From: Gloeopeniophorella convolvens
Taxonomy: Eukaryota > Basidiomycota > Agaricomycetes > Russulales
NCBI GenBank assembly: GCA_022496205.1
Contig: WTXD01000021.1
Location: 1-64,000 of the forward strand
Length of the DNA: 64,000 nucleotides
Direction: 5' to 3'
Shown here: positions 44,194 to 56,979 of the stretch, in pieces
Numbering within the stretch: the stretch's first letter is position 1
Layout: each line of letters opens with the position of its first letter
The notes under the pieces: generated by a model
What the model was told of the DNA's origin: nothing
Databases searched by the model: none
The model's input: the letters and a program-made list of their open reading frames with translations, nothing else
Made by a program: the position numbers and the translations under genes

Positions 44194-47100
44194 ATGAATG
44201 CGGCGGCGCTGGAGTCGCAGCTGTCCCCGCTCATAGCAAGCCCAGCCCGCGTCTGGTCGATGAGCTACTACCCAGAGCACGTCTACTTTCAGTCCGCGAC
44301 CGCGGACGCCCACACAGAACCTCTCTCTCCAACCACAACCACCACAGATCTCCGGAAATGCTCCGTCAAAGGATGTGGAAAAGACCTCCCCCCAGACTAC
44401 AACCTCAAGATGTGCGAGGTCTGCCGCGGCCGTCATCGCAAGTATGCAATCACCAAGCGCGCTAAGCGCAAGCTCGAGAAGGCCGCAATCGGGGCTCAGC
44501 GCATTGGCAATGAAGATGGCCGTGTCGTCACATGGATGCCCCCAGACCACCAAGTTTCTGTCGGTCCTATTCCTGAGGACTTAGAATCTGTCTCCGTGAG
44601 CACCACGCAGGTCCTCGGACTCGCATGCTTTCCTAACTGTCGCGCACTGTAGAATGTGCATGTCAGCCAGATTGATCCGCGTCTCTTCAACCCAACATCG
44701 TCCGAACTTGCGGGCGCTCTAACATTGCCACCTCTCGACTCGTCCAGTGAGACACAGGACGCATATATATCTACATCCAGCCCAGTCGAAGGGGGCGAAA
44801 CGACGCCGGCCGCAGGGCCTTCCACAGGGCAATCACGGTACTGCTCTGTTAAGGGGTGCCGTGCCGTGCTAGGAAGCGATTATCTGTTCAAGATGTGCGT
44901 CCCCTGCCGCGACCGTTACCGTGCCTATGGAACAACGAAGCGCCTCAAATGGAAACGTGGGCGTGAAATTGCAGCTCAGGAGCTTGACCGCGTGCGTGCT
45001 GAGGAAGACATACGCAGGGTTGAACAAGGCCTTCCGGTGAGTCATCTTGGGATTGCCCTGCTATTACACCGTCGCTGACGCGCGCGCGCAGCCCATCGGC
45101 GAGCTTCAAGCTGATGAGCGTCGAGAGTGGGAGAGAAGGGCTCTTGAAACCATCCCTCGTCCGGCCATTGCGCAATTCTCGCCGATCTCCATGCTCCCCG
45201 TGCGCATGTGCACCGTTTCCCACTGCCATATCGTACTGCAGGGAACCTATCCTTATCGTCGTTGTGAACGACACCGCTTGCAAAACCGGCACCACAGTAA
45301 ACTCAAACGTGTGCGAGACAAGGAAGTGAAGTCTACACCTTTCCGACTGGAGGGCACCCAAGATGTTGAAGTAATAGAGACTAGGAGCAAGAAGGGCAAA
45401 GAGAAGGTCGTTGAACCATTGTACACCAATGAACCTCTTGATCTGGAGGCGCGTGAACTGAGAGCCCAGGAAACAGACTCATCTGAGGTTCGATCTACTT
45501 ATCCACTATATTTTCCTGCTCGCGCTGACCCCATTTCTGTCCACTAAGCCTGACGATCTTCCCGACGAAAATACAATTCCTCCTCCAGCTCGCGGGGCCC
45601 GTCGTTCGAATACTGTATGCTCCATCAAGAGTTGCCAGAACGTACTCGACTATCGCTCACCATGGAAGATGTGCGAAGCTCATCGCGAGAAGGACCGCCT
45701 CAACAGAAGACGCAAGTCTGACCGCGAGAAGGGTATATTCAGCGAGCCAGACGAACCCATAGCCGCACCGAGTCGAGCAACCAGTCCGGCCGACGACCAC
45801 ATGGGCGTTACCGTCGACATCGAGCTCGGCGCTGAAACGCCTGACCTGGACTCAGATTTAATTGATCCAACGCCGGACGCAGCCACTCCCATACCTGACA
45901 CTCAGATCATTTTCACGGACCCTTTATTGCCTCCAGGAGAGACGATCCCGGTCGTAGCGCCACCGCAGCAATCAGTGCAGGAGTTCTCCACCACCCTTCC
46001 CCAGGATACCATCCTCGTCTACGGCCCAGCAGTACCGGAGTCTGCAGTTCTTTCCGAAGGTTCGACCAATCCAACCTTGATTGGTGAGGGAGGCAGAATT
46101 CTGAACCAACACCCTAACACTGGGAACTCTACCTCACCTGAAGAACATGCCCCTCTGCAAAACGCAGCACCCAAGCGCCCGCGACTTGATCTTCATGCTG
46201 ATGCTTGGAGAAGCACCACGAGTTCTTCCCTTGCAAGCGGTCCCGCCTCCAGTCCACCAGATTCCACTGCTGGCTCTAGCGTCCGTTCAAGTGCCGCGAC
46301 GATGGCCAGCACGCCTTCTAGCCCGGCCACATCAACTACGTCGACCGCACCAGCGCCGACGGTCTCCCCCGCTTCGAGCACGAGTCCATCACATATGCAA
46401 CCACAGTTCCAAGTTCCCTATTATATGCCCCCTCCGTTCTCTCTTCCCTATACCCCTGGTCAGCCACCCTACTATGTTCCTTCCCCTTATCCACCGATGG
46501 CATACCCCTCAAGGCCACCGTACACATATGGTGCTGGCGCGCCTAGCCCTTTCCAAGGTTACCAATATGCGCCCCCTGCGCCTGGGCAGCTGTCGCCATA
46601 CCCGCTGCGACCCTATGCGTATCCTGCATGGGCCCCGTATGCCAACGGGCCTGCCGAGGTAAACTGGTTCGATCCGAACGCGCAGGCAAACGTGCACACG
46701 CACACGCAGTATCAGAACAAAACCAGGGCCCCGCGCAAGCGGGCGCGAGCTACGGCTGGTGGCTCGATGATGGGCCAAGAAGGCTTGCGCATTGTTATGG
46801 TTCAGCCAAAGGTCTCCACTAGCACAGCACCCCGTGCCGCCGCTTCTGTAGCTGCGCCGAGTCCGCCTCCGCCGGAAAAAACGCGACCCGTGGCACCAGC
46901 GGTTTCTCCATCTCAGGTGGAAGCAGCACTGTCTGAGGGAGCTGCAGGAACTTCGAACGCATCCGTCGGCTCGCACGCAGGGAGCCCCACCACATCACTA
47001 GAAGCTTTACAAACCGCTGCCACGGTGGGCCCTTCCATTCCCTCACTTGATGAGGTATCTGATATCTGTCTAATTCTGCAGCGTCCGTGCTCAGGTGATA

Positions 47101-47249
47101 CGTGCCGCAAGCGACTGCAGACCAGCGCTCCGGGCTCGCTGTGTGAGCGCTGCAAGGTGCGCCTCAAGAAGCGGCAGGAGAAGATGAGGATGCGATTGAA
47201 GCTCGAGCCCAGGAGGGCGCGAGCACCTTCACGACGACCAGAGAGCTGA
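44194..47249 (+). CDS. Protein with five C-x4-C-x12-C-x2-[C/H] modules
   Basis: Exons 44194-44610, 44653-45036, 45092-45487 and 45549-47249 join in frame to 965 residues; all three introns are phase 0. Five metal-binding-like modules share exact spacing: C56, C61, C74, C77; C203, C208, C221, C224; C307, C312, C325, H328; C423, C428, C441, H444; C913, C918, C931, C934. Modules 1 and 2 begin CSVKGC and carry KMC before the last pair. Each is followed by a strongly basic stretch (for example KYAITKRAKRKLEK), as in DNA- or RNA-binding proteins. Between modules 4 and 5 is a 450-residue disordered region, Ser/Pro-rich and then Pro/Tyr-rich (about 640-730). I know related basidiomycete single modules but no named domain; zinc binding and nucleic-acid binding are inference. 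Confidence 0.75.
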
Positions 47250-47855
47250 GCACTTTCGCGGTCGCGTTATCTGCAGTCAAGCTTCGATCTGGCGGTGGAT
47301 CAGTGGACTTCAGTGTATCTTTGGCTCTCGTAGTTGTAGCCCGCTATTTTTGTTGTTATTGGCCTTCCTCGGCGTTCCTTATCGGAGCAATGAAACATCA
47401 CCTTCGTCAATGTGTTTTCCCAAACGACTCAGGCTGGCACGCCGAGCCTAACGTCCCCGACGACTCAGAGTCCTCAGCTTCAGCAGCGTCGTTCGGTCGG
47501 GCAGGGATGGCGTGGGACGGAGCCGGGGCGATGGCGGCAACTCTAGGCCCCAGGGCAACTCGGTTCAGTGAGTCTCACAACACGGTTAACGCCACCGTCT
47601 CGAACAAGAAACCTCCTTATCTACATGACGGTGCATACATCCACGGAACGCCGCGTGATTCGTTTTGATCACTGAACAGATAGAAGGGGCTCAGGCGCAA
47701 CAGAGAGCCATTGAGATGCCCATGGGCCCTGGCTTATTCCATAGCAGCTTAAAAACTTCTAGCGGACATGGCTCATATGACTCCACTGGTCGTGGAACCA
47801 CTTCTGGGTCCGCTTCTCCTTCTCCCTCCTCGCTCTTCCCGTCCTCCCAGCAGCC
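47250..47855. other. Intergenic between Cys-module gene and permease
   Basis: About 600 bases with no supported coding sequence. It should contain the terminator of the upstream gene and the promoter of the permease. Confidence 0.45.
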
Positions 47856-49985
47856 ATGGATGACCCCGAGAAAAATCGCCGCTCGCTGCAGAGCGCTGAG
47901 GAGAAGAAGGTGGTCGACGAGTCAGAGACCCGGAGCCTCGCTGGGCTGGAGATGCGCACGGTCGACGGGCTCCCGCTCTCGCGGCGTCTCTTGACATGGG
48001 GAGTCGAGCTGCGAGGTGCGTCGTGTGTCCGCCTTTGTCCGTGCGCAAGCAGCGTCTGAACTGTGGCAGGCATCCACCCCGTCGCGGTCGAGGATCGTAC
48101 GGAGACGCAGTACAGCAAGATCTTCTTCATCTGGCTCTCTGCTAACACGAACATCCTGTCGTGCGTGCTGCGAGTAGTCCTACCCGTGCGTCGCTTGCTG
48201 ATTGTGCTCCCGGTGCGGCCCCCCAGATTCTCCGCGGGCACGCTGGGCCCCGTCACCTTCGGACTTGGCCTGCGGGACTCGTGCCTGGTCATCCTATTCT
48301 TCAATCTTCTCTGCGCAATCCCGCCTGCGTATTTGTGAGTGTTGCATCCTTGTGATATTCGCATGTATGGAGGCCTAATTCGCACTAGCTCGACATGGGG
48401 TCCCCGACTCGGCATGCGCCAGATGTGCGCGTCCCGGTACACGTTCGGGTGGGCGTTCTGCGCTCGGAGATATCACCCCGCGAAGCTGAAATTGGCATCT
48501 ACAGATATTACGGCGTCATGGTTCCCAGCCTGTTGAGTCTCATGGGTGGTGTCGGCTTCTGTATTCTTAACAGCATCCTGGGAGGGCAGTCGCTCGCAAG
48601 CGTTGGGAATTTCACTTGGACGTAAGTGCATCATATTGGAACCGTTTGTGGTCTCATATGTTTTCCTAGAGTTGGAATTGTCATCATTGCCGTGATCTCG
48701 CTCTTTGTTAGTCAACTGACTGCTAGGGATCTTTCGCCGCCTGATGATGTTCCTGGGTAGATCTCCTTCTGCGGGCTCAAGGTCCTGAGTTGGTGCGCTT
48801 CTTCTGTATCCTCCAACGTGGTCCGGTTTGTCCTGATAGAGAATCTGACAGGTACGAGCGACTAGCATGGATCCCAGTGGTCATCGTCTTCCTCGTTGCT
48901 ACCGGGGTCGGTGGTAAACATCTTGTCGATACCCCTCCAATTGCACCTGCCACCGCGTCTCAGATCCTCACATTCGGAGCGACCATTGCAGGGTTTACAA
49001 TAACGTATTCGCCCTTCGGTTCGGATTATACCGCATACTTCCATCCCAAAGTCTCTGCGTGAGCCGTGTTCGTAAGGTCCTCAACCGGCCTCAGATCTAA
49101 CTTCTGTCGCTTCTATTCTAGGCGGAGGATATTCTTCTATTCGTATATGGGCTTTCTGATCCCGATAGTGAGAACCTTAGCCCCCATTCTTTAGTCGCCT
49201 CACTGATCGCTGCCCACAGGTCACCCTACAATGCCTGGGGGCTGCAGTGGCGATTTCTGCGCCGTCGGTGCCCGAGTGGGACGCCGGCTATGCGGGCGGC
49301 AATGTCGGTGGGCTCGTCAACGCCATGCTGCACCCTACTGGCGGATTCGGCAAGTTCCTGATGGTGCTGCTCAGCCTGAGCGTGACCGCGAACATCGCCC
49401 CGACGATATACTCGATGTGCCTCGGCTGTCAGACATTCATTCCGCCGCTGGTTGTCGTGCCGAGATATGTCTTTTCCCTTCTGGCGACCGCATTGTAAGC
49501 AAGGTCGAGCATATTTGTCTCTTTGCTGCGTGGCTGACGGCGACGCAAAGGGTGATACCGCTTTCCATAGTGGGACAACACAAATTCTACACGACGCTTT
49601 CTAACTTCCTGGGTGTCATCGGTTACTGGGCAGGTACTGTGCACGCTCGCCACGTGTTCTCAACTCAACCATGCTGACCTTGGATTCATCTGCAGGCGCC
49701 TACGTAGCCGCACTCCTCGTGGAGCACTTATACTTCCGCAAAGGCGACTTTGCCGAATACGACGTCCGGCACTGGAATGTGCCATCAAAGCTCCCACTGG
49801 GCGCGGCTGCGCTCGGGGCGTCTGCCCTGAGCTTCGCAGTCGTAATCCCGTCGATGGATCAGGTGTGGTACACCGGGCCCATTGCGCGCACCGCTGGTGA
49901 CATTGGGTTCGAGGTCGCATTCGCGATCACGGCGGTGTTATACGTCCCACTCAGGACACTCGAAAAGCGGTATAGAGGTGTATGA
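47856..49985 (+). CDS. NCS1-family purine-cytosine permease (FCY2-like)
   Basis: Spliced membrane transporter with about ten exons; the first runs 47856-48015, joined G|GC to 48070 (GIHPVAVEDRTETQYSKIFFIW). Later pieces are FSAGTLGPVTFGLGLRDS, WGPRLGMRQMCASRYTFG, YYGVMVPSLLSLMGGVGFCILNS, GGQSLASVGNFTW, LTFGATIAGFTITYSPFGSDYTAYF, LLSLSVTANIAPTIYSMCLG, and a final exon from about 49696 with GAYVAALLVEHLYFRKGDFAEYD and the stop at 49983-49985. The LGPRLGxRQM motif, the 'AxxxTYSPxxSDYT' segment and 12 or so helices are those of the nucleobase:cation symporter-1 family of fungi, which import purines, cytosine or related compounds. Substrate cannot be told from sequence. The stop lies only 69 bases from the stop of the convergent kelch gene. 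Confidence 0.85.
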
Positions 49986-50054
49986 AGTTTATATGTTGGA
50001 CGTACATGGATGTGTGCTCTCGATAAACATGTAGAATGGGATATATACGTTACA

Positions 50055-52571
50055 CTATGGAGGCGAGTTGGGTCGGCCTGGTATGTTCAGCCTGTCCCTA
50101 CGGGGGCTGTAAGTATGGTTCATCCGCTCGTTTGTAGATAAGACCGAGCGTATGGTGTACTGGGCCGAGATCTCAGAGGTCGCCGTGTCTCTGCGGCTCA
50201 GCCTCATCTCGTGGTCGTCCGCAGGGTCGCTCACTGCCTCGGTGGGTGGGCTCGGTGCCCTAGGCGGCCTGCGCGACACCGCCCGCTCTCGTTCGACGAC
50301 ATCCAGCTCTCTGCGGAGGACGTCTTGTAGCCGGTTGTTCAGACGGAGCTCGCGCTGCGCGTTCGCTTCCTCCATCTGCACCATCTCGTGCTCCCTCCGC
50401 AGGAAGTCAGTTTCCTTGTGTCGCAGGTCTTCCTCCCGTTGTTCGGATGCATCCAATCGGCTTTGCAGCTCGTTTTCTTCGTGCCAGAGCTTCTGCTCCA
50501 TAGCCGCGATATCCTCCTTCGCCCGCTCAGCGTCCGCTTCCCGCGCATCGAGCTCCTCGGTTCTGGAGATGATACCTCGCTCTCGGCCTTGCAGCTCGGC
50601 CTCCTTCTCGCGGAGCGCCTGTTCTTGCTGGTTCAGTGTGATGCTTCTGTCTTGCAAAGTCTTGCGGAGCTGTTTCATAGAAGCATCCAACCTCTTCACA
50701 GTGTCGTAAGACCGCATCATATCTTCTTGGAGCTTCTCCCTCTCCTTGATCATTGCATCCTCTTCCGACTGCACAATGACGTCCCAGTCTTCCCCTCCTC
50801 CTCGGAGACCAGAATGATCGTTTTGTTGTTGCGTGCTATCCTGTTGATTATCGATAGCCGAGGTGGGCCTGCCGGATAGCCTATCCAGGCTGCGCTGAAG
50901 CATAGCGTCTATTCGGACCAGAGAACGCTTGTCGGATGTTCACCCAGGTGTAGAAAAAGGAGAGAACTCACCCAAATCAGAAACATGGGTATCGCTCTTG
51001 TCCCTCTGCTCAAGGTCTGCATCTTCGCGAGGTCCCTTTGAGGGTGCGGGATTCAAAGGATGCGCCTTGTTGATGGGGTATTTGATCGACCCTACAAGTA
51101 CTACATCAGAGGAAGGTCGATCCCAGAGCCCAAAGGTTACTCACTTGTATCGAGGATATGAACGAGACCCATGGTTACACCTTTCTCATCGTCAAGCGAG
51201 CTGCCACCCATTAGGAAAACCCGTCCCTTCTTAGCCGCCATACCATGGCCGAACCTCCTGCTGGGTACCGGCCCCATGTTCTGGAACATGAACCATCTCT
51301 GCGCTGCACATCATCAGCACAGGGGTACCGGCTCGATATCAAACACACCTGGTAGATTTAGCGCAGCTAGGTCCCCCAGATCGACCCCACCAGGCCCACG
51401 CCCGCCAAAAGTATACATAACATCACCAACGAGGGCAGCCGCGTGCCCCTCGCGGGGCGACGGGATGAATCCGATGCACTCCAGCTCCGTCCACTGTCGA
51501 GTACGGATGTCGAATGACCAGCTATCACTGTAATGGTACAGGCCGTCCGTGCCGCCGAATCTGCAAGCAGCACGTTCAGACTTCTGAGAGACGACACACA
51601 CACACACACACAGCACGCACAGTATGATACGGTCTCCATCCGTTATGCAAGTATGATAGGCACGACTGGCTGGTCGCACGCTGGTCTCGCACCGCTCCCA
51701 GGCAGGTATAGATCCCACTAATCCACGACCAGTTTAGCTTGCCGTTGCGACAGTCAGGCGTGCCGGCGTACGTGTGTTCAAGTCGAACAACCACAGGTCG
51801 TCAAGAAAGCGTCCATCGACACGCCCTCCGAAAACGACCAGATATGAGCCAACCGCAGACAGCGAGTGTCCGTAACGTCCAGAGGGAGTAGGGCTCTCGG
51901 GCGGGGCTTCAACCTGTACCCATTCACGTCTCACTATGAGCGGAGTAGACCTTCAGCTCGGTTCACTGCTTCATGAGAATCAGGCACTCACCGAGGTTGA
52001 ATAGGTAGAGTGACGCGTCCAGCCCACCCCTTCCCGTGAGGTCTGTACCTCCTCCCCAGACGGCGAACATACCGGCCGAGATAAACACGCTGGCGTGTTC
52101 GAAGCGTGAACCCGGGATGGCGCCCGTCGTGATCAGTGGCATGACCTTCATATCTTCCGTCGAGATGATGTAGATGTCATTGAGTGACTTTGCGTCCCGG
52201 ATCCCACCAAACAGGATAAGTTTATCCGAGGAGTTTGGGATCGCCTCTAGAGAAAGCTTGTATCGTGGAAGAGGATGTGCTACCGCGAGGCCAAGTTCTG
52301 GCGTGTTGGCTGACGGGTCAGCGCTCCGGAAAGCAAGCGACTGCTGGCTCCATGGGTATTTTGCGCCATTGGCCAGCGGCGTGCTATTATTTGTGATTGT
52401 GATAATGGGATGCAACGAGGTATGTAAGTAACGAAGGGCGCGGTATTAGCCTCACGGTACCACTATGACTCACTGGCCAGAGGACGACGACGCACTGGTC
52501 GCGTTTGGCGACGTATCCCCGTGGGCGGCACTCCCCATGCTCTGATCGTTCTGTGGGAATCCGGGGATCAT
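50055..52571 (-). CDS. Kelch-repeat / coiled-coil protein (Tea1-like polarity factor)
   Basis: Minus-strand exons begin at about 52571 (MIPGFPQNDQSMGSAAHG), splice at a GTGAGTC donor near 52487 to HTPLANGAKYPWSQQSLAF, and continue through kelch blades: DKLILFGGIRDAKSLNDIYI, SRFEHASVFISAGMFAVWGG, GRYGHSLSAVGSYLVVFGGRV, GGTDGLYHYSDSWSFDIRTR, REGHAAALVGDVMYTFGGRG and RRFGHGMAAKKGRVFLMGG. The last exon (50903-50055) is a 283-residue tail dominated by a long coiled coil of Glu/Arg/Gln heptads. Kelch propeller plus C-terminal coiled coil is the plan of Tea1/Kel1 cell-end markers that act with microtubules and the actin cable machinery at growing tips. Several exon edges are approximate. Confidence 0.75.
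51594..51612 (+). repeat. (CA)n microsatellite in a kelch-gene intron
   Basis: A run of alternating A and C (19 bases) lies between two kelch-encoding exons of the minus-strand gene, so on the transcript it reads (UG)n within an intron. Confidence 0.8.
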
Positions 52572-53252
52572 GACATAAGACTACTCAAAGGGATTGAGGC
52601 GGAGGGCACCTACACCGACGACTCGGACGGGACTTCTGACTGAAGGCGCCATCCAGTACTCTGGTAAAAGGCCTTGTTGCTTGGAGGGAAAATGCAAGGA
52701 AGCAACCCGGCAAGTGACTTGCACTAAAGCGCCACCTTAGGTGACAACAAAAATGGCGCCTTCTGTTCTGGGCTACTTACCCGGGGCCCAAGTCAGTAGT
52801 ACTATGCATCAAAACTTGACATTGAGCGTTGCAGTGCGTTCCCCATACTTGCGTTGCAACGCTAGCAATGGGATATCAACGTGGCTATCTGGCGAATCTG
52901 TCACGATAACTTGTCGAAGTAGGCTAGTAGGTTGACCTAGGTGCAGCCTGGCAGTGCTCTGCGATTCTGCGTCAGGCCTTCGACCGGCTAGGTGAGATCG
53001 CATATTTGGATCGCCTGCGAACACCCTCCCACAACCTGGCAATTTCTCACGCACATCAAATGACAAGCCCATCTACCAGTGTATGCTACACTGCACTCCG
53101 GGAATGCGTATTCACCGATCCAGAATCCCGAACGGTCTTTAGCCTTATCATGGTAGCGACAATGCTCAAATACAGTTGAATTAACCTCTACAGGTATACC
53201 AAACAGAAGATCAGCACTCAAAACTGCCAACTGGTCTACGGGGCATTGCCCT
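52572..53252. other. Intergenic between kelch and NF-X1 genes
   Basis: About 680 bases with no supported gene. Contains the kelch promoter side and the 3' flank of the NF-X1-type gene (both minus strand). Confidence 0.45.
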
Positions 53253-56200
53253 CTACACGTCATCTTCCCAATTATCGGGCACAGGCTCCTGGCTGGCCGG
53301 CTGTGCCACGGGCTGGCTAGGCGGTCGCGCAGGCGTCGCCGTGCGCGACGCGGGCCTCGAGCCCGCGAGCGCCGCCCCCGGAGAGAGCCAGCCGGCGCTC
53401 GGGGCGGCCGCCCTGACGGGAGCAGGCGCCGGCGTCGGCGCCGCGACGACGGCAGTCCAGCCCCGGCCGGGCCGGGACGCCGGCGCGGGCGCGGTGCGCG
53501 CAGGCGCACGTAGGTCCGTGAGCCTGCCGAGGGGGCTGGGGAGCGCCTTCTGCGAGAGGAGTGGCGCCGGGATGCGCGTGTCGATGCGCCGGATGAGCTG
53601 GACGCTAACGTGCGGCTCTGGGTCGACCATTTGGGTGTCCATGCGGTAGACGGCGGCAAGCTGGCGGATGGTAAGCTGGGCATGGGGAGCGGTGTGTATT
53701 GTCTACTCACGTCGTGCACGAACTTGCGTTTGGCTGGGGGCATGTGCGGCAGGACTTGCACCTTCTTGTCGGACGTGATAAAGCTGTTGCTAGGCGTGAG
53801 CAATGAGGCGGTCGTGCTGGGAGCGCGAACATACTCCGAGAACGTCTTCTCTACGAGCTCGATAAACTTGCCATTGAGCTTCGCGAACGAGATGAGGTCG
53901 TCCGAGTACATAACCTGACGATCTGTTCCTTGTGCGTCGGGGCTGATGCCGAGCGCCTCCGCCAGACGGGCGTTGCGCTTCGCGAGCGCACATTCGTTTG
54001 TACAGCGCGGCGCTTGAGACGCCTCGCGCCCTGCTGGGTTCGTGACGCTGCGACCGCACAGAACGGACTGTCGGATGCGCCCACACGCGCAGGTCACGGT
54101 GATGATCGCATCGCACGGTTCCGTCTCCGGACAGACAGAGGGCGCGTGACAGGGGTGGGTGCAAGGGTGCTGGGCAGGAAGACTGGTCGAGGTCAATGAA
54201 AATGTAGGACGGGTATAGCAATTGTACTCACCAAAGCTTGCGCGGCTTTCCGCATGCCGCGGTGCAAGGCGGACACGCACCAGCATGACACACCTGCTCG
54301 CAAGGATGGAATCCGCAGGACAGGGGGCGCCCGCACGGCTTCCCGCAGGAGACCCTCTCTTGCGAGCAGCGGACATTGCCGACCACCGTCTTGCCGCATG
54401 CACAGGGCTTCTCGGTGAGAAGGACGCAGGGAGGGCAGGGCGTTGGGTCTTCGTGGCACGAATGCGACATCTTTGAATGGCCACACTGGGGGTCGGGACG
54501 AGTGCATGGGTATGAGCACTTGATCTGGGTTCCGCAAGGTATAGGTGGCTCCAGCACCGTGCGTCCACAATGGCAAAACAACTGTGGGAGGCGTGAGTGT
54601 TATGCGAGAACTGCGATCTCGCAACATACCTCCTCAAACGAGCTCTGATAACAGGGTGGACATGGTCCCTTGTGGTCACGCTCTTCACAGCGGTGGTTGC
54701 CGCAGCTTAAGACTTTGTCGCAGATGATGTCGCACTGGTGCCAGCCCTCGATATCCGCGATATCCATTCCCAAGGAGCCACCTGCTACCTTTTTTTTCTT
54801 GCCTTTTCCCGCGGCACTAGCGAGGCTCGCAAGGGGGCAGCACGGTCGCGTGCACTGGTGACGTCCGCATGCGCGCAGTGCACCACATGGTTTGTTGCAC
54901 AGGATCTCCGTAGACTCTGCGCCGGCTTGGGAAGCGAGGCAGGTCACGGTGCGTGTTGTTGAGCCACAGCGGCAAGGGCGCACGAGAGGGATGGCGCAGG
55001 GAGGGCAGGGCCCTGCATGGCAAGGGATAGTGCACAGATGCTCGCAGCCTTCCAGCGGCTTCCCACAGAGAGATGTGCATGTAGGGACAGGATCGGTGCA
55101 GGCTGTGCGCACGAGTTTCGCACCGGGAGGAAAATTGTGAGCGCTGGCAGGGTTGGAAAGAGAATGTTTGCCACATGGGCAATGAGTGATGGCCGTCGGG
55201 GAGTAAGGGCAGACTGGAGGCGCAAAAGATGGTGGATGGCATGGCTTCGGGCATTTATGGATGCCACAGTCGAATGGTCTGGGTAGAGATTATGAGGGGG
55301 AAAAGTGACATAGAAAAAAAAAACCACGAACCTCTCGCATTTGGAGCCGCAATCAAACTTCCCAACCCATACATCCTCGCCATCTGCTGCACGGGCTCTG
55401 CAGTCCCTCTCATCGCCTTCGCCGCAACCCAACTCTTTCTGCACCTTGCCGCACCAGCACCTTGAAAGCACCTTGATCGGACAAGGAGCGCAATCGCCGT
55501 CGTGACAGACATCTTGACAAACATGGTTCCGGCAAGAAAGAGGCTTCTCGCATTTGCGGCCGCACGAACGGTTGGCAGGTAGCATGGTCCTCCCTCCCGT
55601 TGTCGGGGCGGCACGAGAGCAGACAAGCGAGATAATGTCCTTGCCGCAATGGCACGGATTCTGGATGGTAATCATGCATGGAGGACATGGTCCGGGGTGG
55701 CAGGGAAGCGAACAAGGGTGACCGCAGGTTCGAGCACGCGAGCATGCGTTTCCACAAGAATGAGGAGTGGATAAACGAGGAGGTTTGGGATCCTGCGTTG
55801 AGCCGCAGAAACACCTGTAGAATTTGGAACCTAAGTTCAAACATGCGAAGGCTAGCACAACCAACTCACCAGTATCCGCGGGGTACAGCCTCGCGCTTCG
55901 ACTGACACCCCGGACATCTCCACTCGCCCTTCTTTTCCTCTCCACGCGCTCTCCATGCGTCTTCTATGGCTTTGACGCTCTTCTCCGCCCATGGCTTGAT
56001 GCACTTCAGATGGAAGGTATTCCAGCACGACTGCGCGTCCTTTTCTTCTCGAGGATTGCATGACCAAGAAGGCTGTTCAGGACGGATGGGGTTGAAGCAT
56101 ATCATACATTCTGGGTATGGTGGAGTCCGAAGTGCGCGGGTGAGTGTGGACGTGAGGTCGTCTCCGAAGGGTGCTCGGCTGTACTTGTGCGAGGGCATCG

Positions 56201-56714
56201 TGTCACTGGGTGAGTCGTTCGCATCGGCTGTGGTTTCAGTGAGACCCGACTTGAAACGGGCACCGCGCTTGTTCTCGGAGCGCGGGCGTGCGTCAGCTGG
56301 GCCTCTCTTGACATCCTGAGGCTGCGAGCTGCTGGAGGGTCCCCTGTCCACATTTGTACGAGGATTCCGTTTCGTCGGCTCCCTGCGCGCGGGTGCAGAT
56401 AACGAGCCCGTGGATGCCGGTCGGCCAGACTGGGAGTGGGCCTCGTCAGAATTAGCACCTGTTGGCGCGTGCGGATCACGAGGGTGATCGCCAGTTAGAG
56501 GTCTCTGCCTTTGAGACTTGCGCGGGAGACCAGCGTTCCGGTGAAGATCAGAAGCTGCTGGAGTGCCAGACGTGCTCCTGTCAAGGAAACGGGAGTCGCC
56601 ATCAGAGTCGGGAGGTTTCCTATCCGGTGTGTGACGAGGATTACGACGATTCTTGCGCTGTGATGGCTGGTCGGTTGTGGTTGTCTGGTCTTGCGTGGGG
56701 AGGGCAGAGGACAT
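53253..56714 (-). CDS. NF-X1-type zinc-finger protein with RING-CH-like and R3H domains
   Basis: The minus-strand start is at 56714 (MSSALPTQDQ). A disordered 190-residue N-terminus precedes a RING-CH-like finger, CMICFNPI...CWNTFHLKCIKPW...WRCPGC (about 56110-55890). Then come about nine NF-X1 fingers in several exons down to about 54120, for example CGHPCSLPCHPGPCPPC, CRNHVCQDVCHDGDCAPC, CEHLCTIPCHAGPCPPC, CGNHRCEERDHKGPCPPC and CGFHPCEQVCHAGACPPC. An R3H-like region follows (LAKRNARLAEALGI ... LVEKTFSEYV ... PPAKRKFVHD), then an Ala/Pro/Arg-rich tail ending NWEDDV at 53253. This is the domain order of human NFX1, Drosophila shuttle craft and yeast Fap1: nuclear or cytoplasmic regulators thought to bind DNA or RNA and to act as ubiquitin ligases. 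Divergent from the TFIIA gene. Confidence 0.85.
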
Positions 56715-56979
56715 GCACGAGGGAAGGAAAGGTGAGTGAGATGAAGATTGGCGAGTGACGAGAGGTGATAATGTATGCGCTGACTAAGCACAGCATCTGG
56801 TTGTGAGTCACGGCGTGAGTCACGGAGGTCACGGGGCCGTCGGCACCGCCACCGCAGCCCTGCTCGGTCATCCACACCGAGCAGCGACACCGCGACTCGT
56901 TCTCTGCACTGCACACTCTGTCGGCAGTCTAGACTTCCTTCCTTCTACACCCCCCCTCATCCCACTTGCTAGTTGAGGC
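56715..56979. promoter_or_regulatory. Divergent promoter, NF-X1-type gene and TFIIA small subunit
   Basis: 265 bases between the two start codons on opposite strands. Pyrimidine-rich just before the TFIIA start, as is common in fungal core promoters. No TATA box was recognised. Confidence 0.5.
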
